Shown in pieces: positions 43,809 through 53,500 of a DNA stretch of 64,000 bases; the first letter of the stretch is position 1, and the number at the start of each line of letters is the position of its first letter. The position numbers and the translations under genes are program-made. Source of the stretch: Hymenobacter sediminicola (GTDB lineage: Bacteria > Bacteroidota > Bacteroidia > Cytophagales > Hymenobacteraceae); assembly GCF_014250515.1 (NCBI RefSeq), contig NZ_CP060202.1, positions 1,795,001 through 1,859,000 on the forward strand, written 5' to 3'. The notes below the pieces were generated by a model that made no database searches, had not been told where the DNA came from, and was given only the letters and a program-made list of their open reading frames with translations.

Positions 43809-44084
43809 AGTAGAGGAGGAGATAAGGCGCGCTTGTGTCTACTGCCTGCGCATACGGATGGTTGCTGCATGCCTACAGCGGGCTGTATAGGAGACCCAAT
43901 GAGCTACCACTGCCTCAAGCCAGTCCGCTTAGGCCTCACGTCGTTTGTTGCGTCTGGCACTGAGAAAACCTCAGAACTAAATAAGGCAGGTTGCTAACCT
44001 CAAACGGGTTTCCGGCGTATTGGTGCAGGTTGCCGGCTTACTCAAGCCAGCACCTTTCCACCGATTTTTTTGCTCCTCCAGACC

Positions 44085-44771
44085 ATGGCTAAAGCTCCTG
44101 CCAAGAAACCCGCTGCCGCCTCCAAAGCCCCGGTAGCTTCCTCCAAAACTCCTGCTGCCCGTAAAACCGCAGCGCCTGCCGCTTCCAATGGCCATTCTGC
44201 TCCCAGCGTGCAGCCTGTCCTGAATCAGCAGTTTCACGCTCCGGCACCCCTGCAGAAGTACGGCACTGTGTCGCAGCGCCTCCCCATTGGCCTCGATGAA
44301 AAGACCCGCCAACAGAGCGTAACCAACCTCAACCAACTGCTGGCCGATACCATCACGCTACGCGACCTGTACAAGAAACACCACTGGCAGGTAGTAGGCC
44401 CCACATTTTATCAGCTGCATCTGCTCTACGACAAGCACTACGAAGAGCAAAGCGCGCTGGTAGACACCATTGCTGAACGAATCCAGATTCTGGGCGGCGT
44501 AGCCGTTGCTATGGCCCATGATGTTGCCGAGCTGACCAGCATTCCACGGCCGCCCCGCGACCGGGAAGAGGCTCCAATTCAGGTAGGCCGTCTGCTGGAA
44601 GCCCACCAGATAATCCTCAAGAATGCCCACAAATTCGCCAAAGAAGCCGATGACTCCGGCGACGATGGCACGAATGACTTGGCCGTGAGCGACGTAATGC
44701 GCCTCAATGAATTGCAGGTTTGGTTCGTTTCAGAGCATGTAGTAGATACGCCACTAGCCCGCGCTGAATAA
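44085..44771 (+). CDS. dps: Dps/ferritin-like DNA-protection protein with basic N-terminal tail
   Basis: A 228-residue Dps. Residues 1-45 form a Lys/Ala/Pro-rich tail (MAKAPAKKPAAASKAP and onward) resembling histone-like tails that bind DNA in longer Dps proteins. The four-helix ferritin core follows, with ferroxidase residues in YKKHHWQVVG, then YDKHYEEQSALVDTIAERI. The end of the core matches Dps (NELQVWFVSEH). Length exceeds the usual 160-180 aa because of the tail. Expected role: iron oxidation, storage and DNA shielding under starvation or oxidative stress. A terminator lies 25 bases after the stop. Confidence 0.92.
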   Translation: MAKAPAKKPAAASKAPVASSKTPAARKTAAPAASNGHSAPSVQPVLNQQFHAPAPLQKYGTVSQRLPIGLDEKTRQQSVTNLNQLLADTITLRDLYKKHHWQVVGPTFYQLHLLYDKHYEEQSALVDTIAERIQILGGVAVAMAHDVAELTSIPRPPRDREEAPIQVGRLLEAHQIILKNAHKFAKEADDSGDDGTNDLAVSDVMRLNELQVWFVSEHVVDTPLARAE

Positions 44772-44795
44772 TCCCACTCGAGACCTACAGGCACA

Positions 44796-44843
44796 CAAAA
44801 AGCCGGTCCTGTTTCCTTCGCTGGAAGCAGGACCGGCTTTTTG
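44796..44843. terminator. Bidirectional terminator hairpin
   Basis: CAAAAAGCCGGTCCTG pairs with its exact complement around a 16-base loop, between dps and the convergent iron-permease-like gene. Confidence 0.85.
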
Positions 44844-44857
44844 TAGCTAGGAGCTAG

Positions 44858-45334
44858 CTAATGGGGCTTGTGACGCGCGGCCCGCTTACTCACATGGTTT
44901 TCCTCCGCTTCTTCCACGCTGTGGGTACGGCCTAGGTCACGGTCAAGCGCCGCTTTTTCAGCCAGAATATCGAAGTACCGGTGCAATACATGGATTTCTT
45001 CTTCTGAGAAGTCCTGCGCATTTATCAGGCGGTTGCTGGCTCCTTTGTGGGCTGCCAACAGCTCGTTGAGCTTGAGGTGAAGCACCAGGGAATCTTTGTT
45101 CTGCGCGCGCTGAATCAAGAAAACCATCAAAAAGGTAATGATGGTAGTGCCCGTATTGATAATCAGCTGCCACGTTTCGGAATAGTGAAACACAGGCCCG
45201 GTAAGGGCCCAGAGCAACACGATGCCTAGCGCTAGACAGAAGACAAGTGTAGAGCCTGCCCACGCTGTAATACGTTCAGCGAAGCGGGCAAATAAGTTAG
45301 AGCGGGCAGAATCTGTGGGCAGAAAAGGTACCAT
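44858..45334 (-). CDS. Low-affinity iron permease family membrane protein
   Basis: A 158-residue protein with two transmembrane helices (STLVFCLALGIVLLWAL and a TIITFLMVFLIQR segment) preceded by an FARFAERITAWAG amphipathic start and followed by QNKDSLVLHLKLNELL. This is the layout of the bacterial low-affinity iron permease (PF04120) family. In bacteria the transport role is unproven. The C-terminus is charged (EENHVSKRAARHKPH). It is convergent with dps. Confidence 0.85.
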   Translation of the reverse strand: MVPFLPTDSARSNLFARFAERITAWAGSTLVFCLALGIVLLWALTGPVFHYSETWQLIINTGTTIITFLMVFLIQRAQNKDSLVLHLKLNELLAAHKGASNRLINAQDFSEEEIHVLHRYFDILAEKAALDRDLGRTHSVEEAEENHVSKRAARHKPH

Positions 45335-45501
45335 ACGACAGGAAGGAAGAAGAATAAACAGTGAGTTGCGGCGCTACCACTCGAAATATATTGACCTCAT
45401 TCTGAACGCTGGATGAGGTGGTTTGGAGCTGAGCCTGAGCTTACAAGCACTAGCGGCCTTGTCATTGGTAGCAAAACGCCACAAAAAATACCTTCGGAGG
45501 C

Positions 45502-45532
45502 TTGCACCGCCCAACCAGAGTCCCTACTTTTG
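45502..45532 (+). promoter_or_regulatory. Bacteroidota-type promoter for tRNA-Leu
   Basis: TTG at 45502-45504, a 20-base spacer, and a perfect TAnnTTTG element (TACTTTTG, 45525-45532). The tRNA starts 73 bases after this box. Confidence 0.7.
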
Positions 45533-45605
45533 CCCTCGCTTTACCACCTCAGTAAAGCCGAAAGCTTTGTCTTTCGCTAGTGAAACAGGAGTGCTTGCCG
45601 TCTCT

Positions 45606-45687
45606 GCGCACGTGGTGAAACTGGTAGACACGCCATCTTGAGGGGGTGGTGCCTTCGGGTGTGGGAGTTCGAATCTCCCCGCGCGCA
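45606..45687 (+). tRNA. tRNA-Leu (anticodon GAG)
   Basis: An 82-nt class II tRNA with acceptor GCGCACG/CGCGCGC (one A.C mismatch at 5-68), D-arm GTG-AAACTGGTAGA-CAC, anticodon stem CCATC/GGTGG with loop TTGAGGG (anticodon GAG), a long variable arm with a TTCG-capped hairpin, and T-arm GGGAG-TTCGAAT-CTCCC. The discriminator is A and CCA is not encoded. Confidence 0.95.
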
Positions 45688-45696
45688 CTCTAAACC

Positions 45697-45738
45697 AAAA
45701 ACAGCCTACTGTAGCCCTGCTGCAGTAGGCTGTTTTTT
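45697..45738. terminator. Terminator after tRNA-Leu
   Basis: AAAAACAGCCTACTG / CAGTAGGCTGTTTTT hairpin with flanking T-run; also suited to the convergent Rqc2 gene. Confidence 0.85.
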
Positions 45739-45783
45739 TATGCCACCGTTCAGCGGTGAACATATACCCAGTCCGCTAATGAA

Positions 45784-47373
45784 TTAGCCTACCCGCTCAA
45801 ATGGGTTGGCGGGCACAACCAACACCACCTTCTCGCGCTCTACCAGCACTTGGCCGGGCAGTGCACCCTTGGGCTTACGGACAAATTTCTTGGGCGTGAC
45901 GGTCACCGGACAAAGGGAGTCGTTCTGGCGGCGCGAGTACCAGGCAGCCAGTTGCGCCGCCCGCTCTATCACCGGTTCTGGCACTGGCTGGCCGGCCCGA
46001 TGCCGCACTACCACATGAGAACCGCTTACATCTTTGGCGTGCAGCCACAGGTCGTCTTTGTGGGCATAGCGCTGCGTAAGCAAGTCGTTGTTCTGGGCGT
46101 TGCGTCCCACCAGAATTGTGAAGCCACTATCCTCAAATACCTTGAAAGGAAGCTCCTGCGAGGCTTTGGCTTTGGTTTCTGGCTCCAGTTGGTGCTGCTT
46201 GCGCCACTGGCGCAGGATACGAAGGTCCAGGGGCAATGCAGCAAGCTCTTCCAGCCGCTCCAAGCACCAGAAAGCTTCCGTTTCGCGCCGCTCTGCACGC
46301 TCTGCCAACTGCCTGGTTTCTATCTGTTGGTTCTTGGCCTTGCGGTATAAATTCTGGGCGGTGCGTTGCGGCGTTTCGGTAGGCTTCAGCTTGATCAGGC
46401 GCGGCTGGTTGTCCTGGTAAAAGTCCACAACCTCAACCTGCGTAGCTCCGGCCGGAATCTGGCTCAGATAGGCCATAATGAGGTCAGCAGTCTGGCGGTA
46501 ACCGGCAGTGTGTTCCAGCGCATGCAAGCGGGTGCGGGCCATACCTGCACTGGTAGCTGCCTCTTCGGCTCGGCGCTCTAGCGTTTGGCGAAGCTGCCGT
46601 AGTTCTAGCTCGTAGGCCCGGCGGCTGAGGGCTAGCGGAACAAACGCCCGGAGTGCTGCAATGGCATCCGCGGGAAGAGTACGTACTATTTCGCCAAGAG
46701 GTAGCAGGCTCAGTCGGGTGCGGCCTTCCAGCGTAATAATAAATAGCTCCTCAGGATTCTCCAGTCGCTTAATAAGCTCTTGTATCTGCTGTTCCTTGGC
46801 CTCGGGTGGGGCAGCGTCATAGCCATGGGTACGCAGGTAGCGGGCGGGCAGGTCAGAAAGAGCCGGGTAGCGTTTGAGCGGATTAGTGGCGCTATCGGGC
46901 GCTACGGCTTGGGGCAGCGCGGGTTCGGTAGGCTGCTCGGTGGCCAGTGGCCGGATATCGGCATCAGGCGTATAGCGCTGATGAAACAGCTCAGCCGCCC
47001 CATCATCGGTGAGGCGGAAAATGGCGTTGGGGCGGGAGCTATATAGCTTGAAAAGCAGCGTCGCGCCGCTCCGGAATCGGAATTGCAGCACCCGGTCCTG
47101 AGGCAGCACGACTACCTGCTGCACCTGCTGTCCCAACAGGTCAGGCATTAGGTCCACGGAATTAGCACGGGCCCGGTGAAAAGTTTCGGGCAATGCCAGC
47201 GCCGGAAAGGCGGCCGAAAGCTGGGCTTTTAGCCAGAACTCCGCCGTACCGTTGGTGAGGCCAATCACCAACTCGTCCTTCTCCTGCGAAAAGCACGTCA
47301 CTACTTGGTAGCCGGCCAGTTGCTGCGTGAGAGCTGGGGCGAGCAGGCGCAGAAAGTAGTAGTTAGTGTGCAT
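45784..47373 (-). CDS. Rqc2/RqcH-like NFACT protein
   Basis: A 529-residue protein with the NFACT organisation: a divergent N-terminal NFACT-N half (VVTCFSQEKDELVIGL, then LQFRFRSGATLLFKLYSSRPN), a helix-hairpin and coiled-coil middle (about residues 250-400), and a C-terminal NFACT-R domain with FTILVGRNAQNNDLLTQRY, DLWLHAKDVSGSHVV and a PVTVTPKKFVRKPKGA tail. Bacterial RqcH binds stalled 50S subunits and directs alanine tailing of nascent chains for degradation. ATG 47373 (MHTNYYFLRLL) is chosen; 14 further codons are open upstream. No other RQC gene is adjacent. Confidence 0.9.
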   Translation of the reverse strand: MHTNYYFLRLLAPALTQQLAGYQVVTCFSQEKDELVIGLTNGTAEFWLKAQLSAAFPALALPETFHRARANSVDLMPDLLGQQVQQVVVLPQDRVLQFRFRSGATLLFKLYSSRPNAIFRLTDDGAAELFHQRYTPDADIRPLATEQPTEPALPQAVAPDSATNPLKRYPALSDLPARYLRTHGYDAAPPEAKEQQIQELIKRLENPEELFIITLEGRTRLSLLPLGEIVRTLPADAIAALRAFVPLALSRRAYELELRQLRQTLERRAEEAATSAGMARTRLHALEHTAGYRQTADLIMAYLSQIPAGATQVEVVDFYQDNQPRLIKLKPTETPQRTAQNLYRKAKNQQIETRQLAERAERRETEAFWCLERLEELAALPLDLRILRQWRKQHQLEPETKAKASQELPFKVFEDSGFTILVGRNAQNNDLLTQRYAHKDDLWLHAKDVSGSHVVVRHRAGQPVPEPVIERAAQLAAWYSRRQNDSLCPVTVTPKKFVRKPKGALPGQVLVEREKVVLVVPANPFERVG

Positions 47374-47467
47374 GGGTAAGCAAAGAAAACGAAAGCAGTA
47401 TATAGGCCAATGCAACCAAGTTTATAGGGAGTTGCTCCTACGTGCAGAACTATCTCGCATCCATGTT

Positions 47468-47950
47468 ATGAAAAACTACTTACTGCTTATGTCTGTTGGC
47501 TTGGGCCTGCTCGCCTGCCAGAAATCAGACCAAGACGCGGTTGCGTCGCCTAAGGCTATTTCAACTGCCTTCGGACAGGATTTCACCCTGGCCTACCAGC
47601 AGTCGGCGCACTTGCCTTCTACCCAGCAGCCCGAGTTAACCATAAACGTAGCGGATATTAAGTACACCTACTGTCCGCCAGTTTCCTGCTCTAATAATCC
47701 TTCGTTGACCTGCCTAGTCGGTACCTACGTGTATCCAGTGCTGTCCATTATGGATGCAGCAGGCCGTACGCAGCAGGTGCAGCTTCCGGCAAACCAACCA
47801 GCCGCTACCACTCCGGCTTGGCTCGATACAACCAGCGTGCGAGCAAATGGCCGGCGCTATTTGCTGCATTATGTGAATTGGCAGTTGAATACCTGTAACC
47901 CCCAGCGCGAGGATATAGCGGTAACGCTACGCGTCACGAGCCCTTTGTAG
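47468..47950 (+). CDS. Small lipoprotein of unknown function
   Basis: A 160-residue protein with a clear lipoprotein signal (MKNYLLLMSVGLGLLACQKS). The mature part contains an IKYTYCPPVSCSNNPSLTC cysteine cluster that may form disulfides. No family is recognised. It diverges from the Rqc2 gene and faces the MBL hydrolase. Confidence 0.8.
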   Translation: MKNYLLLMSVGLGLLACQKSDQDAVASPKAISTAFGQDFTLAYQQSAHLPSTQQPELTINVADIKYTYCPPVSCSNNPSLTCLVGTYVYPVLSIMDAAGRTQQVQLPANQPAATTPAWLDTTSVRANGRRYLLHYVNWQLNTCNPQREDIAVTLRVTSPL

Positions 47951-47968
47951 GTGCTAGTTGCTAGTAGT

Positions 47969-48739
47969 TTAGTTTACCTCTAGTCGCAGCCCATCATACG
48001 CCAGCCGGATAAAGTCCGGCAGAGTGGCTTCCACGTCGCGGTGGCGGCCCAGCAGATGGCTGATGTGCGTGAGGTAGGCGCGGCGCGGGGCCAGTTCTTC
48101 CAGTACAGCCACTGCCTCCGACAGCGAAAAGTGCGAAATGTGCTTTTCGTGGCGCAGCGCATTCAGCACCACCACGTCGGAGCCTCGCATCTGGTCCAGC
48201 GCGGCCGAGGAAAGGTGGTTGGCATCCGTCACGTAGCTGAAATTGCCGACACGGAAGCCCAGCACCGGCAGCTTGTAATGCAGCGCCCGGATGGGCTGAA
48301 ATGCTACTCCCTGCACATCGAACTGCTCGGTGTCGCTGAGGATGGGCACAGTTTGTACCTGGGGCACGCCCGGGTACTTGTGCTCAGCAAAGATATAGGC
48401 ATACTCGCGCTTCAGCTGCTCCAGCACCCGCGGCTCGGCGTACACGGGCATGTCCTGCTGCTGCTTGAAGTTGTAGGCCCGGATATCATCCATGCCGGCT
48501 GTGTGGTCTTTGTGCTCGTGCGTGAAGACCAGTGCATCCAAGTGGTCGACATGCTCACGCAGGACCTGCTGCCGGAAGTCAGGACCCGAGTCGATGATAA
48601 TGCTCTTGCCCTGCGTCTGCACGTGCACCGACACCCGCAGGCGCTTGTCGCGGTAGTCGAGAGAGCGGCATACCGCACAATGGCACCCAATCACGGGCAC
48701 GCCCTGCGACGTGCCCGTGCCGAGGAAAGTAACAGTCAT
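47969..48739 (-). CDS. MBL-fold metallo-hydrolase (PhnP-like)
   Basis: A 256-residue metallo-beta-lactamase-fold hydrolase: TFLGTGTSQGVPVIGCHCAVC at the start (quoted in part: FLGTGTSQGVPVIGC), DSGPDFRQQ, the HxHxDH motif in FTHEHKDHTAGMDD, DANHLSSAAL, and LTHISH near the end. The N-terminal Cys/His set (GCHCAVC) is that of the PhnP-like phosphodiesterase branch. The substrate is unknown; no phosphonate genes are nearby. It is downstream of the response regulator on the same strand. Confidence 0.9.
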   Translation of the reverse strand: MTVTFLGTGTSQGVPVIGCHCAVCRSLDYRDKRLRVSVHVQTQGKSIIIDSGPDFRQQVLREHVDHLDALVFTHEHKDHTAGMDDIRAYNFKQQQDMPVYAEPRVLEQLKREYAYIFAEHKYPGVPQVQTVPILSDTEQFDVQGVAFQPIRALHYKLPVLGFRVGNFSYVTDANHLSSAALDQMRGSDVVVLNALRHEKHISHFSLSEAVAVLEELAPRRAYLTHISHLLGRHRDVEATLPDFIRLAYDGLRLEVN

Positions 48740-48820
48740 TAATGTGCTGATTGGTTGCTATGCTGATGTGCTGATGAAGGTAGACTACTGAGGTTCTTCA
48801 ATCAGCACATCAGCACATTA
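48740..48820. repeat. Inverted repeat of GTGCTGAT units
   Basis: Two copies of a GTGCTGAT-type unit on the left (48740-48780) and the complement TCAGCACATCAGCACATTA on the right (to 48820) form a long imperfect hairpin between the response regulator and the MBL gene. It is perhaps a terminator or a dispersed repeat. Confidence 0.6.
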
Positions 48821-48833
48821 TTTCATCATCACG

Positions 48834-49211
48834 TTACCCAACATACTGTTTTACTACGCGTACCAAAGCGTCGAAGTCGAGGGGTTTGGGCAGGTAGTCC
48901 GTCACGCCGGCCTCCCGAAACTGCTCCATGGAGTAGTTGTTGGCATTGCCCGTGATGGCAATAATCGGAATGTGCGAAATCCGCTCGTCCTTATGGGCGC
49001 GAATTTCACGGGTGCACTCCATGCCATCCTTCACCGGAATGTTGATGTCCATCAGGACGCAGTCAATCGGCTGGCTTTCTACCTGCTTGATGACTTCACC
49101 ACCATTCTTGGCCGAAACGATGCGGTACTTCTGCAACTCGAGAATCTTTTTGGTCAGGTTCAGGATAACAGAACTGTCTTCGGCAATCAATATTGTTTTC
49201 GCGTCGCTCAT
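48834..49211 (-). CDS. Single-domain response regulator
   Basis: A 125-residue CheY-like receiver: ILIAEDSSVI (acidic pocket), VLMDINIPVKDGMEC (phospho-acceptor Asp), IIAITGNAN (Thr) and YLPKPLDF (Lys). No output domain. It lies 66 bp downstream of a 1359-residue hybrid kinase on the same strand, so it is a likely phospho-relay partner receiving from its HPt domain. Confidence 0.93.
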   Translation of the reverse strand: MSDAKTILIAEDSSVILNLTKKILELQKYRIVSAKNGGEVIKQVESQPIDCVLMDINIPVKDGMECTREIRAHKDERISHIPIIAITGNANNYSMEQFREAGVTDYLPKPLDFDALVRVVKQYVG

Positions 49212-49277
49212 GGGAGAGAAAGAAGAAGAGTAGGTTGGGAGGGCGAATGAGACAGGCTGGGTCGCCGGACAGCTCGG

Positions 49278-52200
49278 TTAGGAGTCGCCGGTTACGGAAG
49301 GGTATAGAATCTTAAACTGAGCGAAATAACGCAACAAATTCTGGAAATTCTGCTCTATGTTGCCAAAGTGCCCTAGTTTCAGTTCATGCTCCAGCAGCTT
49401 GGCACATTCTGCCAGCTCTGTGAGGCCTAAAGTGAAGCCGGTACCCTTTAGCTGGTGCAAATGTGGTAAAATCTGTTCGTACTGTCCGCTTCGTACCAGA
49501 GTTTCGGCTTCTTCGAGCAGTTGGCCGGCTTCCATTTCAAAGTCCTGATAGAGTTGGGCGGCAAATTCGCCGCCACCCAGCTGGCGAAGCTGCTCCAGAA
49601 CTTCGGCGTCAATAACCAGCGGCGGCAGAGCGCCTTCGGTTGTAGAAGTGGTGGCTGCAGCAACTGCCGCCGCGGGCTCCGGCAGAGCGGGCGCAGGCGG
49701 CTTGGGTGCCTCCAGCGGGCCGGCCATTACCCACCGCCGCAATACGGCGTGCAGGTCCTGGCTTTTCACCGGCTTCGACACGTAGTCGTCCATGCCTTCA
49801 TTTACAAACCGCTCAGCATCCTCTTTCATGGAGTACGCCGTCATGGCCACGATAGGGGGTGTGGCCTTGCCCAAGCGCCGCCGGATTTCGTGCATGGCCG
49901 TGAGGCCATCCATTTCCGGCATCTGAATGTCCATGAAAATTAAGTCGAAGACGGCATTGGGTGCAGTAGCTTTGCTGATGGCCTCAAACCCATTGTCGGC
50001 CATGGCAATGTCGCAGCCGAGCTTGTCGAGCAGGCGAGTGGCTACCTTCTGGTTGATGGGGTTGTCATCGACGAGCAGCACCCGCGGGGCCACATCAAAG
50101 CGGCTGATATCGGAAGCCCGCTCCCGCGACGCCAGCCGCTCCTGCACAATCTCCTCCTCATTGTAGGCAGCGCGGCAGCGAAGGGTAAACCAGAATGTAC
50201 TACCGTCGCCTTCGTTGGAAAATACCCCGATTTCTCCGCCCAGCAGCTCGGCCAGCTGCTTGCTGATGGCCAGGCCCAAGCCTGTGCCCCCAAACGACTT
50301 GGTCGGCGTGGTGTCCAGCTGGGTGAAGTTGGTGAACAGCAGCTTGGCATTGTCTTCTGAGATGCCGATACCCGAGTCCTGCACGGCAATCCGCAGCGTG
50401 TAGTCGTCACCTTCCCGCGTCATCGTCGAAACAACGATGCTGACCGTGCCCTGCGCCGTGAATTTGATGGCATTGGAGGTCAGGTTGCTCAGCACCTGTA
50501 GCAGGCGCGTTTCGTCCGTGATGATGAAGCGCGGCGTGTTAGGCGCAATATGGTAGGTGAAGGTGAGGTGTTTCTGCTGGGCCCGGTTGGCAAACAGGGA
50601 GTGAATCTTATCGAGGGTGTAATGCAGGTCCATGCCTTCCTCGTTGAGCTGGAGCTTGCCCGCCTGGATTTTCGACAGATCCAGAATATCGTTGAGAATA
50701 GCCAGCAGCGCATCCGACGATTTACGCAGCGTATCCACGTACTCTTCCTGCTCCTCCGATGAGACGGTTTGGTGCAGCAGGTCAATCATGCCAATGATGC
50801 CATTCATGGGCGTGCGCAGTTCGTGGCTCATGTTGGCCAAGAACAGGGTTTTGGCCTCCAGTGCCGTTTCGGCAGCATCTTTGGCCCGGCGTAGGTCGTC
50901 CTGCATCTGTTTTAGGCCCGTAATGTCGCGCCCGATACCTTCCGTGCCCATACCGCCTTCTACCGACCGCGCATTTACGAGCACACTTACTGAGTGCCCA
51001 TCACTGTGGCGCATGGCAATTTCGAAGTTGCGCGCCTCGCCATACTTCTGCACGCTCTTAATCAGTGCTTCGCGCTCCGTCGGATACACGTAATAGTCAC
51101 CGATGTAGTGGCCCGTTACTTCCTCGGGCGTGTAGCCCAGCATATCCTGCACCGAGGGACTCACCAGCGTCAGCTTGCCGGTGCCATCGGTGCGGTAGTA
51201 CACATCCTGAAACGATTCGAAAATGGCCCGGAACTTCTCTTCCTGTGCCGCCAGCTCCAGCTGCCCGCGCTTCTTTTCGGTGATGTCGTGGGCAATACCC
51301 GAAATTTCCTCAAACGAGCCATCATCAAGGTAAATCGGGTTAAGGAAGATTTCGCGCCACGAATCCATGCCGCGGGCATCGCGCAGGCGCACCTCGAAGC
51401 GCTGCGGGTGGCCCTGAAAGGCTTTGCGGTAGTTGTCGACGAACAGGTCCCGCGCATCCTCTTCCATCATGGCCAGGTCGGCCTGGAACAGGTTGACGTT
51501 GGGAGTCGGATACACCCCGTTGCGGCGCAGGAAATACGCGGCGTAATTGCGGTTGAAGCTGGTGAGGCGGGAGTGCGTATCCACGCTCCACATCAAGTGG
51601 GAGCCGCTCTCGAAAATGGCGTTCAGGCGGGCGTTCTGCTTCTGAATTTGAACCTCGTTGCGCTTGCGCTCAATAGCCAACGCCACCTGGTTGGAAATAA
51701 AGTGCAGAATTTCCAGATCGGTAGGCGCATAAGCGTCGGCCTTGTAGTAGTCCTGCACGGCAATCACGCCGATAATCCGTTCCCCTATACTGAGCGGTGA
51801 GCACAGCATTACTTCCGGCATCAGCCCATAGGCCGTGATGGTGCCGTTGCTGATAAGCTCCTGTAACTCGTGGCGCAGCATGTACTGCGGCCGCCCGGTC
51901 CGGATAATGTACTCCGACATACCCGACGAGAATGGCCGCGACACGGCCCCTACTTCGCCCTGCGTGTTCTGGTCGACGAAGTAGGCGAACTGCAGCTGGG
52001 TGCGCGCCTCGTCGCAGAGGGCAATGTAGAAGTTGTTGGTTTCGATGATCTTGCTCAGTTCCCGATGAATGGCCCCGTAGAGCGAGTGCAAATCCTTGGA
52101 GCTGATGGCCAGGTTGGCAATGCTGTAGTACACTTTCTGCAGTCGCTCGGCCTTGATACGGTCCGTAATGTCGTGCAGAATGGCGCGGGTGCTCACCGGC

Positions 52201-53357
52201 TCGTCGTCCTGCCAGGAGCAGGAAATGGAGCCGATGAGATGGACGGGTTTGCCGGTTTTGGTGAGGAACACCGTTTCCAGCTTGTTCACTTTCTCCCCCT
52301 TATACAGGTTGCGCAACTGGTAGAGCAGCTTGGCCTTGTAGTAGGGGTGCACCACGTCGGAAAGGGTGAGGTGGGGCAGGTCTTCGTCCTCGTAACCTAG
52401 CTTTTCCTTCCAGGCTTTGTTCACAAACAGCAGCCGGTTATCAATGCTCAGATTCTGAATCAGGTCGTGGGCATTGTCGAGGAAATCCTGTAGACGGTTG
52501 CGGTTGTCGGTAAGGGCACGGGCTGCTACATGGCGCTCCGTAAAGTCGCGCCCAACTACCAACAGGCCTGTAATCTGCCCATCGGGGCCATATGCAAACT
52601 CGGCGTGCCAATACACCATGCGCGACTGTCCGCTTTTGGTGATGAGGGCCCGCTCGTAGAAATCGTGCAGACGCTCTTCCCGAATACAGTTCAGGTAGGA
52701 CTGCTGCCGCACTTCCCGCTCCGCCGGGGGCGAAAACAACTCGTGGTACTGCTTGCCAATAACTTCAGGTCGGGTATATTCAGTGAATTCCAGAAAGAAG
52801 TCGTTCACGTCCAGGATGATACCTTCACGGTCGGCCAGCACATAGCTGAGTGTGGTGCGCGAAAGAAGGTCGCGTAGCTGCCGCTGCGTGGTGTCGATTA
52901 CCAGTTTCTGGTTTTGCAGCTGCTGATTATGAGTGGTTTGTGTCGAGTCGCGCAGGATAAGTTGCACGCGCACCACGCCTTCGGGCAGCACAAGGCGGTG
53001 CAGTGTAACCCAAGCCGTGAGAGGACTATGGTCTGGGTAGCGGCCGTACCACCAGCGCGAGGCCGGCTCGCCGGTGCGGGCCGTGTGTTGCACGGCTTCG
53101 CGCAGTAGCTCCTCGCTAGACCAGTATTCCTGATGGGTGGATGCCGCCGCCGGTACCGCCAGCGCCATAAGGCCAGTAGCACGCAGGCTAGCACAGGTAG
53201 TGCCTAACAGGCGCTGCGCGGTGTGGTTGCAGTCGGTGAGGTTACCCTGCTCGTCATAGAGAAGCTGGGCGTCATAGGCCTCCTCGAACAGGGCACGGTA
53301 TAAATCTGTCGGCGGGGCCAGAGCGGAAGTGGCCAGCGGGGCAGCGGATTGCGACAT
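49278..53357 (-). CDS. Multi-PAS/GAF hybrid sensor histidine kinase with REC and HPt
   Basis: A 1359-residue cytoplasmic kinase. Approximate order: PAS (15-130), PAS (165-280), PAS (290-405), GAF (425-565), PAS (575-695), PAS (705-820), HisKA (about 845-910, with FLANMSHELRTPMNG), HATPase (955-1070, DSGIGIS and GGTGLGLAIS), a receiver (1090-1210, LVDDNPINQK and FMDIQMPEMDG), and a C-terminal HPt (1265-1350, LHQLKGTGFTLG). No membrane helix, so it reads intracellular or redox/ligand cues. It supplies a full multistep relay, with the adjacent response regulator as probable terminal acceptor. ATG 53357 (MSQSAAPLATS) is chosen. A TTACTTTG promoter-like element lies upstream at about 53391-53398. 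Confidence 0.93.
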   Translation of the reverse strand: MSQSAAPLATSALAPPTDLYRALFEEAYDAQLLYDEQGNLTDCNHTAQRLLGTTCASLRATGLMALAVPAAASTHQEYWSSEELLREAVQHTARTGEPASRWWYGRYPDHSPLTAWVTLHRLVLPEGVVRVQLILRDSTQTTHNQQLQNQKLVIDTTQRQLRDLLSRTTLSYVLADREGIILDVNDFFLEFTEYTRPEVIGKQYHELFSPPAEREVRQQSYLNCIREERLHDFYERALITKSGQSRMVYWHAEFAYGPDGQITGLLVVGRDFTERHVAARALTDNRNRLQDFLDNAHDLIQNLSIDNRLLFVNKAWKEKLGYEDEDLPHLTLSDVVHPYYKAKLLYQLRNLYKGEKVNKLETVFLTKTGKPVHLIGSISCSWQDDEPVSTRAILHDITDRIKAERLQKVYYSIANLAISSKDLHSLYGAIHRELSKIIETNNFYIALCDEARTQLQFAYFVDQNTQGEVGAVSRPFSSGMSEYIIRTGRPQYMLRHELQELISNGTITAYGLMPEVMLCSPLSIGERIIGVIAVQDYYKADAYAPTDLEILHFISNQVALAIERKRNEVQIQKQNARLNAIFESGSHLMWSVDTHSRLTSFNRNYAAYFLRRNGVYPTPNVNLFQADLAMMEEDARDLFVDNYRKAFQGHPQRFEVRLRDARGMDSWREIFLNPIYLDDGSFEEISGIAHDITEKKRGQLELAAQEEKFRAIFESFQDVYYRTDGTGKLTLVSPSVQDMLGYTPEEVTGHYIGDYYVYPTEREALIKSVQKYGEARNFEIAMRHSDGHSVSVLVNARSVEGGMGTEGIGRDITGLKQMQDDLRRAKDAAETALEAKTLFLANMSHELRTPMNGIIGMIDLLHQTVSSEEQEEYVDTLRKSSDALLAILNDILDLSKIQAGKLQLNEEGMDLHYTLDKIHSLFANRAQQKHLTFTYHIAPNTPRFIITDETRLLQVLSNLTSNAIKFTAQGTVSIVVSTMTREGDDYTLRIAVQDSGIGISEDNAKLLFTNFTQLDTTPTKSFGGTGLGLAISKQLAELLGGEIGVFSNEGDGSTFWFTLRCRAAYNEEEIVQERLASRERASDISRFDVAPRVLLVDDNPINQKVATRLLDKLGCDIAMADNGFEAISKATAPNAVFDLIFMDIQMPEMDGLTAMHEIRRRLGKATPPIVAMTAYSMKEDAERFVNEGMDDYVSKPVKSQDLHAVLRRWVMAGPLEAPKPPAPALPEPAAAVAAATTSTTEGALPPLVIDAEVLEQLRQLGGGEFAAQLYQDFEMEAGQLLEEAETLVRSGQYEQILPHLHQLKGTGFTLGLTELAECAKLLEHELKLGHFGNIEQNFQNLLRYFAQFKILYPSVTGDS

Positions 53358-53500
53358 CGGGGAAGACAATGGCCAGCGGTAGTGGAGGTGCAAAGTAACT
53401 AGCGCCGGTGCCAGGTTTAACCGTTAAATTTGTCGAAAATATCCCAAACCCCCGTGCTTTTCGTGTCGGCCTTTTCTGGCTGGCCTGCCCGGTTCCCCCT